Source: Chondrus crispus (Eukaryota > Rhodophyta > Florideophyceae > Gigartinales > Gigartinaceae). From it: a stretch of DNA of 64,000 nt. The notes under the pieces are model-generated. The model was not told where the DNA came from. It did no database searches and saw nothing but the letters and a program-made list of their open reading frames with translations. The stretch is taken from assembly GCF_000350225.1 (NCBI RefSeq), contig NW_005179233.1, positions 15,135 to 79,134 on the forward strand, written 5' to 3'. Positions 19,264-28,808 of the stretch are shown here, in pieces. Every line of letters starts with the position of its first letter. Position 1 is the first letter of the stretch. The position numbers and the translations under genes are program-made.

Positions 19264-20980
19264 TTATAGGTCATCAACAACTGGTGCTCCCTCAAAGTGT
19301 GTTCGGTGTTTGTTAACAATCACTTGCAGCTTCGGGAAAAGCTGTCGTTCCTCCCACTGCCCATTGATATTTAAAGCAAGACCAGTCCGTATCATCGCCT
19401 TTCGTGCGAAACGAATGCCGTCTCTGTCGCGCGTAGCGTTGACCTCGCGAACTGCAACGGCAGCAAGACGAAGATAAAAGTATTTGCCTGGGTTAGGAAT
19501 TTCCCCTGAACCCAGCGCAAACCCGTCTTTCATGATCACCTCCATCTTGTACTTATCCCAACGCGACCTCCATGCATCCTTTAATTTTGAATAACAAAGG
19601 AGTCCGCTGGCTGAATCAAATCGGTCGCATTGGGTGGGAAAAATCGCACTTCAGTGTTGATAGAATTCAATGCCGTCGCTAAATTTGTAGATGCTCCATG
19701 TCCACTGCAGTTTTCTACAAACAAAATACGCTTGCGGCCATGAGGAAGAGGCCGGATGACCTTTTTCTCGGAGAGGTACTGGGGGAAGACGGTTCTATCC
19801 ATCCAACCTTTAGGCCCGGAACGGTAAGAAACGCCGGGGACGTTGTCAGGAGCCAGTTGTATAGGATAACTTCTATTCGAATTTTGGAAAATCATAAAAG
19901 GAGCTTCAATAATTGCGTCCCTACCGCCTGAAATCCTTACCATCATAGTTATTCCCTCAGAGCCAGAGACAACATCAGAATATTTAATCTCTGCGTCGCC
20001 ACACCTCCCCAATGTCCTATGGTTATCGAGGTTGATAAGAAAGTGCGTTTCATCTGCGTTACAGATATCATTCTCGTCAATAGCACCCGAGTGAAAATCC
20101 CTAGCAACGACTCCGAGGTGGAACGCAACATCTCGCTCAATCTGTGCCTGCTTCGCTGCTGACACCATATGTGTCCCAGTTTGCGCTCTGCTGAAAATAT
20201 GATATCGGTTCATGAACCCCTGTACCCAACGTGCAGTTATCATATCGACAATTGATTTTTGTGATTTTTCGTCTATCATATTTGTATGATAATCTACATT
20301 GCTGGACTCCTTCACGAGATGCAATGCGAGATGACGCAGCAACTTAGCACTGAATTTCAATCCTGTCTTCCGCAACCTATCAAAATCTTCCAGAAGCGCA
20401 ATATGCAGAGCTTCAACCCAAACGGCACGTTTGCGCCCTCTTCCCGTCCGAGCCTTGATATACACTCGTTTGAATCCCACTCTTGTGACCCGGGTTATCG
20501 AAAGGGGTATGCCACGGTTGTCCACACTTCTCGAATAGGAAAAAAATTCTTCTTGCGCCGCCCAGAGCCTGCTTGCCTTCCCACTGTTCGCCTTTGCGTT
20601 ACCTCTGAACAGCATGGGGAAGCGACGAATGGAACGCGATGCAATATGTTTCACGCCATCTGTGCTTGCGGCGTCAACCATCCATGTGACAATACGGATA
20701 CGCTCAGCATGGGTAGTACATTATGTAGTGCTCGGGTCGGTACAGGGACCAAGGGTGTAGCATTCATAGATGCCCGGGCGGATTGGGTGGCGTTGGCAGG
20801 AGGGGGTAGGGATGAGTTCGGGATGGGAGCCGTGAGGAGAGAGGGGGCGTGGCGGTTATGGAGGGGTGTCATGGGGACATGTGAGGCATTTGCAGCGGTG
20901 AGACAGGCGATTGCCGCTATAGATGTGTTGGTAGTAGCTCGGTTAAGAGCCCGAATAATAGGCGATGCAGAGCAGTCCAT
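19264..20980 (-). pseudogene. DDE_1-type (pogo/CENP-B relative) transposase, decayed copy D1
   Basis: Closest relative in the window is the D2 copy at 36561-38308. An N-terminal part (MDCSASPIIRALNR) leads to a helix-turn-helix region (RIRIVTWMV...KHIASRSIRRFP). The catalytic part keeps three acidic positions in NADETHFLINLD, LFVENCSGHG (Glu where D2 has Asp) and PPNATDLIQPADSFVIQ. The tail FARKAMIRTGLALNINGQW continues the family. Frame is lost at least twice: once in the N-terminal third, and once at 19585-19590, where a missing base in the A-run after VIQ puts the tail (KLKDAWRSRWDKYKMEVI) in another phase. This copy cannot make a full transposase. Confidence 0.8.
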
Positions 20981-21377
20981 GTTCAGGACGTAGGTTTCGG
21001 TGATATTTTTTGCGATTGTTGTCTGGAGGTATCGAGATAATGAGGCTTTTATAGAGCTTTTTTACCCCTTTGATGTGCTTAGAAAGGTGTAAACTCGGAT
21101 ACAAAGAGCTTCCCGCCAACGTCTGTGTCTGAGAGACCGTTTCGTTTTCGCTTCTTGTTTGTTTGGCGCGTCTCCACTAATATACGTGAAGTAATTATTA
21201 GTGTAGTCTACAGTAAAAGCATTTCAATAAAGAACACCACCTCACAGAAGTTACTGTAGCCCATACTAATATGTGTATCCACACTATTAGCCCACCCAGA
21301 CTATTTGCGGTATTCGGGTGTAGTGGAGTGAGTATCTCTAAAAAATTTACCATTTTGAGTAAATCTATCTCCAAGCA

Positions 21378-21840
21378 GCCGACCGGATGGAGACAGATGT
21401 ACTCATTTGCGCAAATATAGATGCGAGTAGAATTGCGCCACTTGGAAAAATTACCAAAAACCCACGCCAATTCTATTGACTTGGCGCGAGCAATGTTCTC
21501 TGTGCACAGAGAATACACTGTTTCCTGTGCACAGGGAACACCCCCAACACCCCCATCCCAAGCTGAATTTACCCGCCACTGCCACCCTCCTGCATTCTTC
21601 CTGACGCCTTCCCTTCTCCCTTTCCTCCTCCTCTCCTCCCTGCCCTTCCTCCAGGGCATGATGGTGTCATGTGGGGCTTGAGGAGATGGGAACCGGAGAC
21701 ATCCCCCACAGTATATCCGTACAGCACCACCACTACCATCCCTCGTACTGGATGACCACGGCTGCCGAAAGAGCCAATCACTGCACAACACGTTGGAATT
21801 TTCCCTCTAACCGGTAGTGTTGCGCCTAGAATCGCTATCT
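21378..21840. other. Block between two CTATCTCCAA repeats inside D1
   Basis: The 10-mer CTATCTCCAA occurs at about 21367-21376 and again at about 21835-21844. The sequence between them is absent from the otherwise mirror-like left end of D1, which suggests a later insertion. It contains two adjacent GTGCAC-centred palindromes (21496-21513 perfect, 21520-21539 with one mismatched pair). No coding capacity is evident. Confidence 0.4.
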
Positions 21841-22189
21841 CCAAACGCTAAAATTCTCATATTTAACCTCGAAATATAACTAAACCAGTAGGGGTGCCCT
21901 TAGGGTACAGTACCATGTCACACCCACTGGGAGCCTCTGAAAATAACAAATCACAATTTGCGAGCCCCCTTTTTGTGATAATGACACCCTGCTGCAGCCG
22001 TTTGTGTCGTATCAAACCCGGCTCTTGTCTGAGGGGGGGAGCCCCTCAGAGCCAGGCAACACCCGTACCTAATCGCTTTTCTGGCGCCAAAACGTCTCTA
22101 GCCGTTACACGCACCAGACGCAGACGACCCATCGCGTCAGCTTGATCCTGCTCGAAACTTGCTCACTGCGCTTCTTGCGTGGCTTCCTG

Positions 22190-22335
22190 ACTCCTCATCC
22201 TTCGCTGCTCTGCTCCGCTATACTCCGCTCCGCCCTTCTTCGCTCCGCTGTACTCCGCTACGCTCTCTTCTGCTCCGCTGAGCTCCGATACGCCCTCCTT
22301 CGCTCCGTCCTTCTCCGTTACGCGCCTCTCTGCCA
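22190..22335. repeat. CTCCGCT-type pyrimidine-rich minisatellite
   Basis: Repeated, variably spaced CTCCGCT(G/A)TACTCCGCT units in the leader of the H1 Myb-like gene. The frame that runs through it to an upstream ATG (22356) is repeat-driven. Confidence 0.7.
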
Positions 22336-22466
22336 CTGGCTTCTCTCCTGCTCGCTTGTATGCTGCTAGCCTCTTCGCCCAGTCCTACCCCGCTCTGTCC
22401 CCATTCATTTCTTGCTTATCTGCGACTCGCCTCTCTGCCCAACCCTCTTTGAGCTTCTTGCGTGAC

Positions 22467-23723
22467 ATGAATCCATCACAGCGTCCTTCCGGTTTATTGG
22501 AAATTGACGACAGAAACCCCACCACATCGCACGATCGCACACCGCAACGTGGCCTTGCTGATGATCATCCCCAGCTGCTCGAGCCGCGTCCTGCCCCATC
22601 TACCGAACTGGACCGCAGCCCATCTATGCTCCATCCCTCTGAGGTGTTCCCGGAAAGCACTGAAGACGGTAATGCCTTCCCCCCTTCCTCCTCTTATACT
22701 CCTTCCCCTGCGCCCTACCGAAGGGTTGGTGAAGTACCGTCCGTTTTCGATTCGAGCCCTGTTCCGGAAGCTTCAGCGTCCCTGCCTACCGCGGAGCCAC
22801 GAGAAAGCGACACATCATCGCTGGCACCGCCCAATTCTCTCAGAAATGTTAGGGGGTCACAAAGGCTGCCCCCGAGACGCCTAGTGACTAAACGGAGGCG
22901 CAATGAAAATGGAATGAAGAAGGCAAAACGGGGAGGGAAACGGGGAAGTGAGTTTTCACAGGGAGAGACGGACAGCCTGTTGGAGCTGCTGCTGGAGCAC
23001 CTGCCACTCTGCAAGGACGAATGGGAGAAAATAGCACGACTGCATGAACTCCGCTATCCTCAGCAGGGGAGAAATCCTGACTCTTTGCGCAGGAAGTTTT
23101 CTGCTCTTTGTCGTACAGTACCTCCCACTGGGGACCCCACTATTCGCCGGGATGTTCTGAAAGCCAAGGAGATAAGAAAGGAGATGACGGAGAGGGCTGA
23201 TCTAGGGGACGGGGAGGAATCAGATGATCAGTACACTAACGAGTTGGGCGACACTCTTCCTTTTTCAGCATCGCATTCAGGCTCGCTAAGTGCTCCCTCG
23301 GGAGCGCCAACGCCAGACCCGTCACCATCTCCTCTTGAAGACGACGCTGCCAGCAATGACATATCTCGTCGCGACAGCGGTGTGGAGTTGGTGTCTCCAA
23401 GACCGCTTGTCAGAAAGCGTGAGACGGTCAAAAAATCGGCGACTGATGAAGACAGTCTCATGAGAACTGTTAAGGCATGCATGGTTCAAGATCAGATAAA
23501 TCGCGATGCTGAGTACAAGCAGCGCCTTATCGATCGGAGTGAGGAGCGTGAGCGTAGGGAAGAGGAGCGCAGAATCCGTGAGCAAGAACGCGCCGACGAG
23601 CGCGAACGCAGAGCGGAAGAAAGGGAGCGTAGCGAGAGGATGACTAATATGCTTATGCTAGCTTTTCTCGGTAAGGGAGCTAGTGATTTAATCACCCAGA
23701 ACACAAAAACTAAGGACAGCTAG
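22467..23723 (+). CDS. Myb/SANT-like DNA-binding protein of Harbinger-like element H1
   Basis: 418 residues from ATG 22467; this start aligns with MEPPPS of the H2 copy, and the upstream extension is repeat-derived. After a Ser/Pro-rich N-terminus comes the trihelix/Myb-like region FSQGETDSLLELLLEHLPLC, KDEWEKIARLHELRYPQQGR and DSLRRKFSALCRTVPPTGDP, ending EMTERADLGDGEE. The C-terminal third is a charged coiled coil (REEERRIREQERADERERRA) and a short hydrophobic end (NMLMLAFLGKG). In PIF/Harbinger systems such a partner helps bring the transposase to the nucleus and TIRs; that role is inferred here. The frame is fully open although the partner transposase in the same element is broken. It could also have been kept as a host factor. 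Confidence 0.85.
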   Translation: MNPSQRPSGLLEIDDRNPTTSHDRTPQRGLADDHPQLLEPRPAPSTELDRSPSMLHPSEVFPESTEDGNAFPPSSSYTPSPAPYRRVGEVPSVFDSSPVPEASASLPTAEPRESDTSSLAPPNSLRNVRGSQRLPPRRLVTKRRRNENGMKKAKRGGKRGSEFSQGETDSLLELLLEHLPLCKDEWEKIARLHELRYPQQGRNPDSLRRKFSALCRTVPPTGDPTIRRDVLKAKEIRKEMTERADLGDGEESDDQYTNELGDTLPFSASHSGSLSAPSGAPTPDPSPSPLEDDAASNDISRRDSGVELVSPRPLVRKRETVKKSATDEDSLMRTVKACMVQDQINRDAEYKQRLIDRSEERERREEERRIREQERADERERRAEERERSERMTNMLMLAFLGKGASDLITQNTKTKDS

Positions 23724-23736
23724 TGTGAATATGGAT

Positions 23737-24902
23737 CTAGTTTTTCAAGATGTGGTTTGCCTCCACGCTCAAGTGAGGCATATATGAATGTAGTATTTGA
23801 TTGATGCCGACTAGCCGAGACCGCAAGTTGTATAGGAGCACCATGCACATGAGTACAACTTTTCGCTCACCTCTTTCTTCGTAAATAAATCGGTCTTTGA
23901 GCCTCGGAAAGGTCCCTTGAAATGCCCTCATACCCATTCTGATGCTTGACGGGCGGACGTTGCCTGTCTGAGTGTCATGATGGATTCGATGGTCCCATCG
24001 CTTCCGACAACGCAGTCTTGTGCGGACTTAATTAAAAATGGATACTGGGTCCTTGAGAATGCTGAGTCGACTACACTTTGCCCTCCGTGCTCATCGAAAG
24101 CTTCTTTGAGCTTGTTGTATATTTTTCCCCATTCAGCTACTGTGGAGTCGTGCATTGACCCGGGGGCATTTATTGCACAAGCAATAACTGCACCACCTGG
24201 AGAGAAGACGAAAACATTTGAGACGTAGTGATCATGCTTCCATCCATTATAAAACATGTTCTGTATAATGTAGTCACCCGACTGTTCCAAGTACAATTTG
24301 AGGCCATCTGCCACACAATAAACGTCCTTCAACATAGAGTACTTTCTCCTAAACGCCGTCTGGAAGCGTTCAACGTCTGTGGCCGTCGGCATTGTGATCC
24401 TGGCCATAGCGTTTTCTTTAAATACTTTTAGAAGAATTCGACGACCGAAACGGAGAAAAACAGAACACACCGAGCCTGTGATTCCAAACATCAGACAAAG
24501 AACGAACTCAGCACCTCTTGTTCGGTGCCAAGTCAGGATCAATCCTAAACAATGAGCAGCAGACATGCTCCGGGGACGCCCTAGACTGACTGTAGAGTGC
24601 AGAGGACGAATGTTTCCATCCGACGAGTAGGGCGTGAATCCATAGTAAAATGGCGCAAATAGTCTTAGTAAGAATTGAAACGCACGGTTGTCAAAACCTG
24701 TGAGGGTTATAAGCGACTAATCGCAACCCCAACCGAGCACAACTGCGAAAGTGGAAAGGCTAAGGGATTGAAGGGCTCTGCGTCGCATGCGCCTGTCGCG
24801 GCGTCTCCGGCCCTCCAAAGACAGGCGATGACGAAATGCTATCTGCTGGTTGCGACGGTTATTGAGGAGTAATGCTAGAAGGGCTGTCGTGAAGACGGAC
24901 AT
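23737..24902 (-). pseudogene. Harbinger-like DDE transposase of H1, broken
   Basis: Homologous along its length to the intact H2 transposase. Start MSVFTTALLALLL at 24902. Catalytic landmarks are VADGLKLYLEQSGDYIIQN, HDHYVSNVFVFSPGG, GSMHDSTVAEW, VVDSAFSRTQYPFLIKS and, in the final phase, MGMRAFQGTFPRLKDR. Two lesions are visible relative to H2: an in-frame TAG just after GWGCD (near 24720) where H2 has Gln in GCDQSLI, and loss of one G near 23940 that shifts the frame within SEWG. So the element is probably no longer self-sufficient. The gene ends 13 bp from the stop of the Myb-like gene on the other strand. Confidence 0.85.
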
Positions 24903-25155
24903 TTTGAGCGCATAGCGAAGAGAAGGAGGCACTGTGGGACTCATGCTCGTACGTATACTGCTGACGAGCATTTGCTATAAACACACTTTGCTACTCGGAA
25001 TTTTCGCAGGCATGCAGTATCAAATTGTCTTGTCTGGAGCAAATAGGTACCGAAGCAAAATGCGATTTTCGGATACTCCCACTCTCGGCAGTTCGTATGC
25101 AGACAGAGTTCAAGACTTGGAGTGTCGTCTTGTGCAGTACCAAGGGTACTGTGCA

Positions 25156-25660
25156 CAGGGGGTCCCACGCAATAGTGCTATATCAGAACAGACCTCGATA
25201 AATGGAACTATTGCGTGAATGGCACTACACTGAAAGCGCCAAAACACAATCATTTACATTCAGTTGTCTCTGATCGCTCGCTTCAAGCAGGAGATGTACA
25301 GGACATGTCCTGTTTGAAGCGAGCGATCAGAGATGCCAGGCTTTGAAGCGGAATTCTACTGTACCTCTCAATAGGCGACAGCTGCGAACGTCCCTGCCTC
25401 CCCCCTGTCCGCTCTCCTCCCTTGCACTCACTCTACCCCTCCCCCCCTGCGGCGCCCCGCCCAGATGTTCTCTGCCAAAGTCAAACAGCAGATCCCGTGC
25501 CCGCTGTGCGTGATGCGGCGCTACGTGCTGTGCGACATGTGCAGCGGGCACACGTGTATGAACACGTGTAGGAAGTATGATAACCGTGCAAAGGCGTTTT
25601 GCATAGCACTAATGTGTGGGAAGCACTACTTAAAGTGGCACTATTGCGCGACCCCCTTTG
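25156..25660. mobile_element. MITE A, internal-deletion relative of pogo-like element B
   Basis: 505 bp. Left end CAGGGGGTCCCACGCAATAG; right complement CAAAGGGGGTCGCGCAATAG. Left and right parts match the two ends of element B (27740-29774). Relative to B, the interior is removed between GCAGCGGG and CACACGTGTATGAAC. TA follows the right end, but the left flank reads CA, so the target duplication has decayed or the boundary is off by a few bases. It contains a strong hairpin (next entry). No coding capacity. Confidence 0.8.
25267..25333. repeat. 26-bp-arm hairpin inside MITE A
   Basis: Arms 25267-25292 and 25308-25333 are complementary except at one position; the left arm reads TCTCTGATCGCTCGCTTCAA, then GCAGGA. 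Element B has only the right arm at the matching place, so one copy gained or lost an inverted duplication. Confidence 0.85.
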
Positions 25661-25722
25661 TATATCGATCTCGCCCCCGGCGGAGCTGTGGCACACACAA
25701 ATGCATTTCATTATTGCTACAG

Positions 25723-26519
25723 TACCCTTCTCATTGGCGTAGTGTCTGACACGGCTCAAATTGGGACACGAAAATTATAATGCCGCGCCGCATAGTTTTG
25801 CCGTATGATTTTGCTAAACTATTTCGCAACGAATTAAATATATTCGTTTGATGAAAAATAGACATGCTCTGACAAACGGTCAGTTTTCTGCTCCTCATGC
25901 TTTATCGGAGGTTTCCGTGCTCTCAAAAATAAATCTGTGTTGCGCAACATTCTAAGAAAGGATGTACGCTTGTCAAAGAACCCCACACCTAAGAAATCCA
26001 ATAGAAAATTCCCCGCAACAAGAAACGCAGCGACGGTTGGCAATTGCAGTCCACTCGTGCTCGTTTGGAGAGGAGAAATCCTCCAAAGGCGCCCGTACCC
26101 GACGTTTATCACATTCAAAAGTATAATGTACAGAATGATACTGCAAGCAAAGAAAATAGTGACTCTCAAAAACGTCTGAAAGCGCAGTCTGCGGTGTCGC
26201 CTCTCGAAGACATAGTTGGCGACGACTTGCAAATCTCGCGATGGCCAAGAGCCCGAAAACAGCGGATGCAGGTTGAGGAAGGCGAGTTGTTTAGGACCCG
26301 CAAGCACACGGGCAGCGTCGGCTTTGTTGGGTCTCTCCCATTACTATAGAGATGAAGCGTGAAAGACATGAGATTTCTCCTCGTCCCACATTGACCCAGG
26401 CATAGTTTGGAGACCAATTCTCCCGTCCAAATACAGGCATTTTTCCTCAAATACGCACTGTATTCGCATATTTTATCATAACTTCTTATGTGTCCCACAT
26501 CAAGCCAATGAGAAGGGTA
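25723..26519. mobile_element. Small TIR element, TACCCTTC ends, TSD CAG
   Basis: Left end TACCCTTCTCATTGGCGTAG; right complement TACCCTTCTCATTGGCTTGA, followed in both by a GACAC box. CAG flanks both ends (25720-25722 and 26520-26522). 797 bp. The only sizeable frame inside is 25834-26307 on the minus strand (157 residues, one hydrophobic stretch, no recognised domain), so it is probably non-autonomous. The 3-bp duplication hints at a Harbinger- or CACTA-type mover, but no transposase is present to say. Confidence 0.65.
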
Positions 26520-26541
26520 CAGCGCTATACCGTACCCTTCT
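26511..26541. repeat. Inverted repeat AGAAGGGTAC...GTACCCTTCT
   Basis: 10-bp perfect arms (26511-26520, 26532-26541) with an 11-base spacer; it overlaps the right end of the TACCCTTC element. Confidence 0.8.
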
Positions 26542-27737
26542 ACACCCACAACTACCACACCGTAGTCGCCACATACAAATGCAGTCTCTAGTACAGTAGT
26601 GTCTATCGGACCGGGGCTTGTCCTCATATGAGGACAGCTCTGTTTCTTCAAAAAACAGACAAATTAACTTGAACATTTAAAAAGCTACCTTGGACACCAT
26701 TTCCTTAACCCTCGATTTAGGATATGGAATAGCAAAAATTTCAAAATGATCACGCCACTCTCTGCCCGGTCGCAACCCAACCTAGCCGTCTGATGTCTGA
26801 TGAGTGTTTCGACCATGGTAACCGGAAGAGCGGACTGCAATCTAACACTTGAAATGGAGGCGGCATAAAAGTAAGGATTACAACTCAAGATATGGCTCCT
26901 TGAAGATAGCTCTCGTAACAGCCTTTCAGAGTCCAAAACGTCCAATATTTTAGGAAGAAACTGAAAATAAGCTATTCCATGTATGCGGTTCCGGTGGAAG
27001 AGGCTCAGAAGATGCCTTTTGCATTACTGGAGCCTCTCTGGTGCTACCCAACACCAGAAACAGGCACCGTGCACATCCGTTCATACACGAAACTTACTAA
27101 GCCCTATCCATTGTGTCTTCTCGTGGGACGAGCTTTTGCATTGTTTTCGTTACTGGCCGAGAAGCTTCTCATGAGTGTCGTCTTGTACGATCACAGCCAT
27201 TGCAAGTAGACAGTCTGTATCTATTCGAAAGAGCTGTAATGCCATCGCAATTCTTTTATTACATGTTAAACTACTCACATGTGTTTGGGGTCACGTTTTC
27301 TTTCTCGGAAACAATAGAAATGCGGACGAGACGGCAGGACAGGTAGCAAAAGCAATATGGATGAAGCGTCGGGGAGTCCAGGGGCACATAAATCAAGACG
27401 GATCACGGGCGGGACGGATGGCAGGTGCAAGTGAACAAGGGAGGGAATGAGGGCAGAGAAATAAGAACGGGGTGGAGAGGAAGGGAAAGAAATGGCGAAG
27501 GGGAGGGAAGAAAGTAGGGGGTGAGGGAGCTAATGATCAGCCTGAAATGAAGCTGTGCAGAACGATAGAGGACGACGGAAACATTACTTTGGTTCGAGAA
27601 GGGTAGACTTTAGCTGTCCCGCACGGGGACAGCCAAAGTCTGCCGTCTGCCTTTCTCGAAGGGGGGAGAAAAACGGCCAGGTAGAATCGCCCTGAAAGTG
27701 GCAAGCCAATTTGAAAGAGCAACGTGGGCGTTCTACA
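26523..27737. other. Intergenic within the transposon island, no gene seen
   Basis: Contains a perfect 18-bp palindrome TGTCCTCATATGAGGACA (26619-26636), a purine-rich tract around 27440-27535 and the hairpin at 27593-27660. Short frames look random. Confidence 0.4.
27593..27660. repeat. Long hairpin with CTGTCCC/GGGACAG core
   Basis: The inner arm AGACTTTAGCTGTCCC (27605-27620) pairs with GGGACAGCCAAAGTCT (27626-27641) apart from one mismatch, across a short loop. The outer bases TTCGAGAAGG and CCTTTCTCGAA pair in addition. Confidence 0.75.
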
Positions 27738-28168
27738 TACAGGGGGTCCCACGCAATAGTGCTATACCGGAACAGACCTCGACATATGGAACTATTGCGT
27801 GAATGGCACTACTGAAAGCACCAAAACGCAATCATTTACATACAGTTGTGTCCTGTTTGAAGCGAGCGATCAGAGACGCAAGGCTTTGACGGGGAATTCT
27901 AATGTACCTCTCAACAGGCGACAGCTGCGAACGTCCCTGCCTCCCTCTGTCCGCTCTCTCCTCCCTTGCACCCGCTCTAACCCTCTACCCCTGCGACGCC
28001 CCGCCCAGATCTTCTCTGTTAAAGTCAAACAGCAGATCCCGTGCCCGCTGTAGGTGATGGGACGCTACGTGCTGTACGACATGTGCAGCGGGACCGGCCT
28101 GCGCCTCACAGCGTCCAGCCCGCGCGCCGCGCTGGCCAAGGGCTTCATGGGTGCGAGGCGATGCGTCG

Positions 28169-28808
28169 TGTAGTACAATTCCGTACCACAACCCCCCGGC
28201 GAGATGATAACCGCGCGGGAGGGCGGCTGCTACTGTAGCGAGCAGGCGTACACGCGCCCGCCGCCGTGCACAGTAGTACCCCAAGGGTCCGACGTGGGAC
28301 AGCCGGTAACAGCGGGAGTGGCCACGGGTAACACGTGGCACAACCGTTAGCCGGGATCGTGGCCACGGGCACACGTGTATAATCCGTACGGTGGCTAACT
28401 AGTAATTAGTTGTTAATGGCACAAATTAGCCAATTTAGCACAGTAGCTGGTATACAGTAAGTAACAGCTACTGTGGCGGGACAGGTGTCCTGGCGTCCCA
28501 CTTACGGGTTAAGACCGGGGGCACCTGCCCCGTTCCAGTAAACGGGAGGCAGACTCGCCTCCCCTCCCTTTACGGCTAATTGCTATCCCGTTCCGGTTTC
28601 CCTTTTAGTCTCTGGCTTCTAACCCGTGACCAGCCGTCCGGATCTAACACCACCGACCGGCTGCACGTCACCGGCCACGTGAGCCTTCCCTCTTTTCGAG
28701 TCCATCCCTACGGTCTGCGTTCGCGCATGGGTTACCCAGCGGCGCGCGCTCCCTTACCTCTAACCCCCCTCGTTTCCGACTGGTCGGGACGAAGGTAGTT
28801 ATACCACA
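28169..28808 (+). mobile_element. Solo LTR, same family as the 29.8-36.3 kb element, TSD CGTCG
   Basis: 640 bp beginning TGTAGTACAA and ending TATACCACA, the TG...CA termini of the neighbouring element's LTRs but in opposite orientation. The 5-bp repeat CGTCG flanks it exactly (28164-28168 and 28809-28813). It is clearly more diverged than the two LTRs of the neighbouring element, so it is older. It lies inside pogo-like element B. Confidence 0.85.

Larger units (their letters stand above)
18952..21899 (-). mobile_element. DNA transposon D1 with DDE_1-type transposase, TSD TTA
   Basis: Outer ends are inverted: left GAGCACCCCTAGTGGTTGAG and right complement GGGCACCCCTACTGGTTTAG, with weaker similarity inward to a GGAGATAG box. 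TTA flanks both ends (18949-18951 and 21900-21902). A second inverted match lies deeper (GAATATCGCAAATAGTCT near 19027 against AGACTATTTGCGGTATTC near 21297). The transposase gene is on the minus strand and decayed. The outer ends could also belong to an older element into which the transposase-bearing part inserted. Confidence 0.7.
21929..25080. mobile_element. PIF/Harbinger-like transposon H1, TSD ACT
   Basis: 3152 bp. Left end GGGAGCCTCTGAAAATAACA; right complement GGGAGTATCCGAAAATCGCA. ACT flanks both ends (21926-21928 and 25081-25083), a 3-bp duplication as expected for Harbinger-type elements. It encodes a Myb-like protein on the plus strand and a DDE transposase on the minus strand, converging with only 13 bp between them. 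The same layout and similar termini occur in H2. Confidence 0.9.

Noticed and set aside
18941-21908. Reading GTACCC as part of D1's terminal inverted repeats (26-bp TIR)
   Set aside because: The outer bases are better explained as a palindromic target, because exact TTA duplications then fall at both ends.
22356-22466. Upstream start of the H1 Myb-like frame
   Set aside because: The extra residues derive from a CTCCGCT minisatellite; the H2 copy supports the start at 22467.
26166-26651. 161-codon minus-strand frame
   Set aside because: Crosses the right boundary of a transposon and has random-looking composition.
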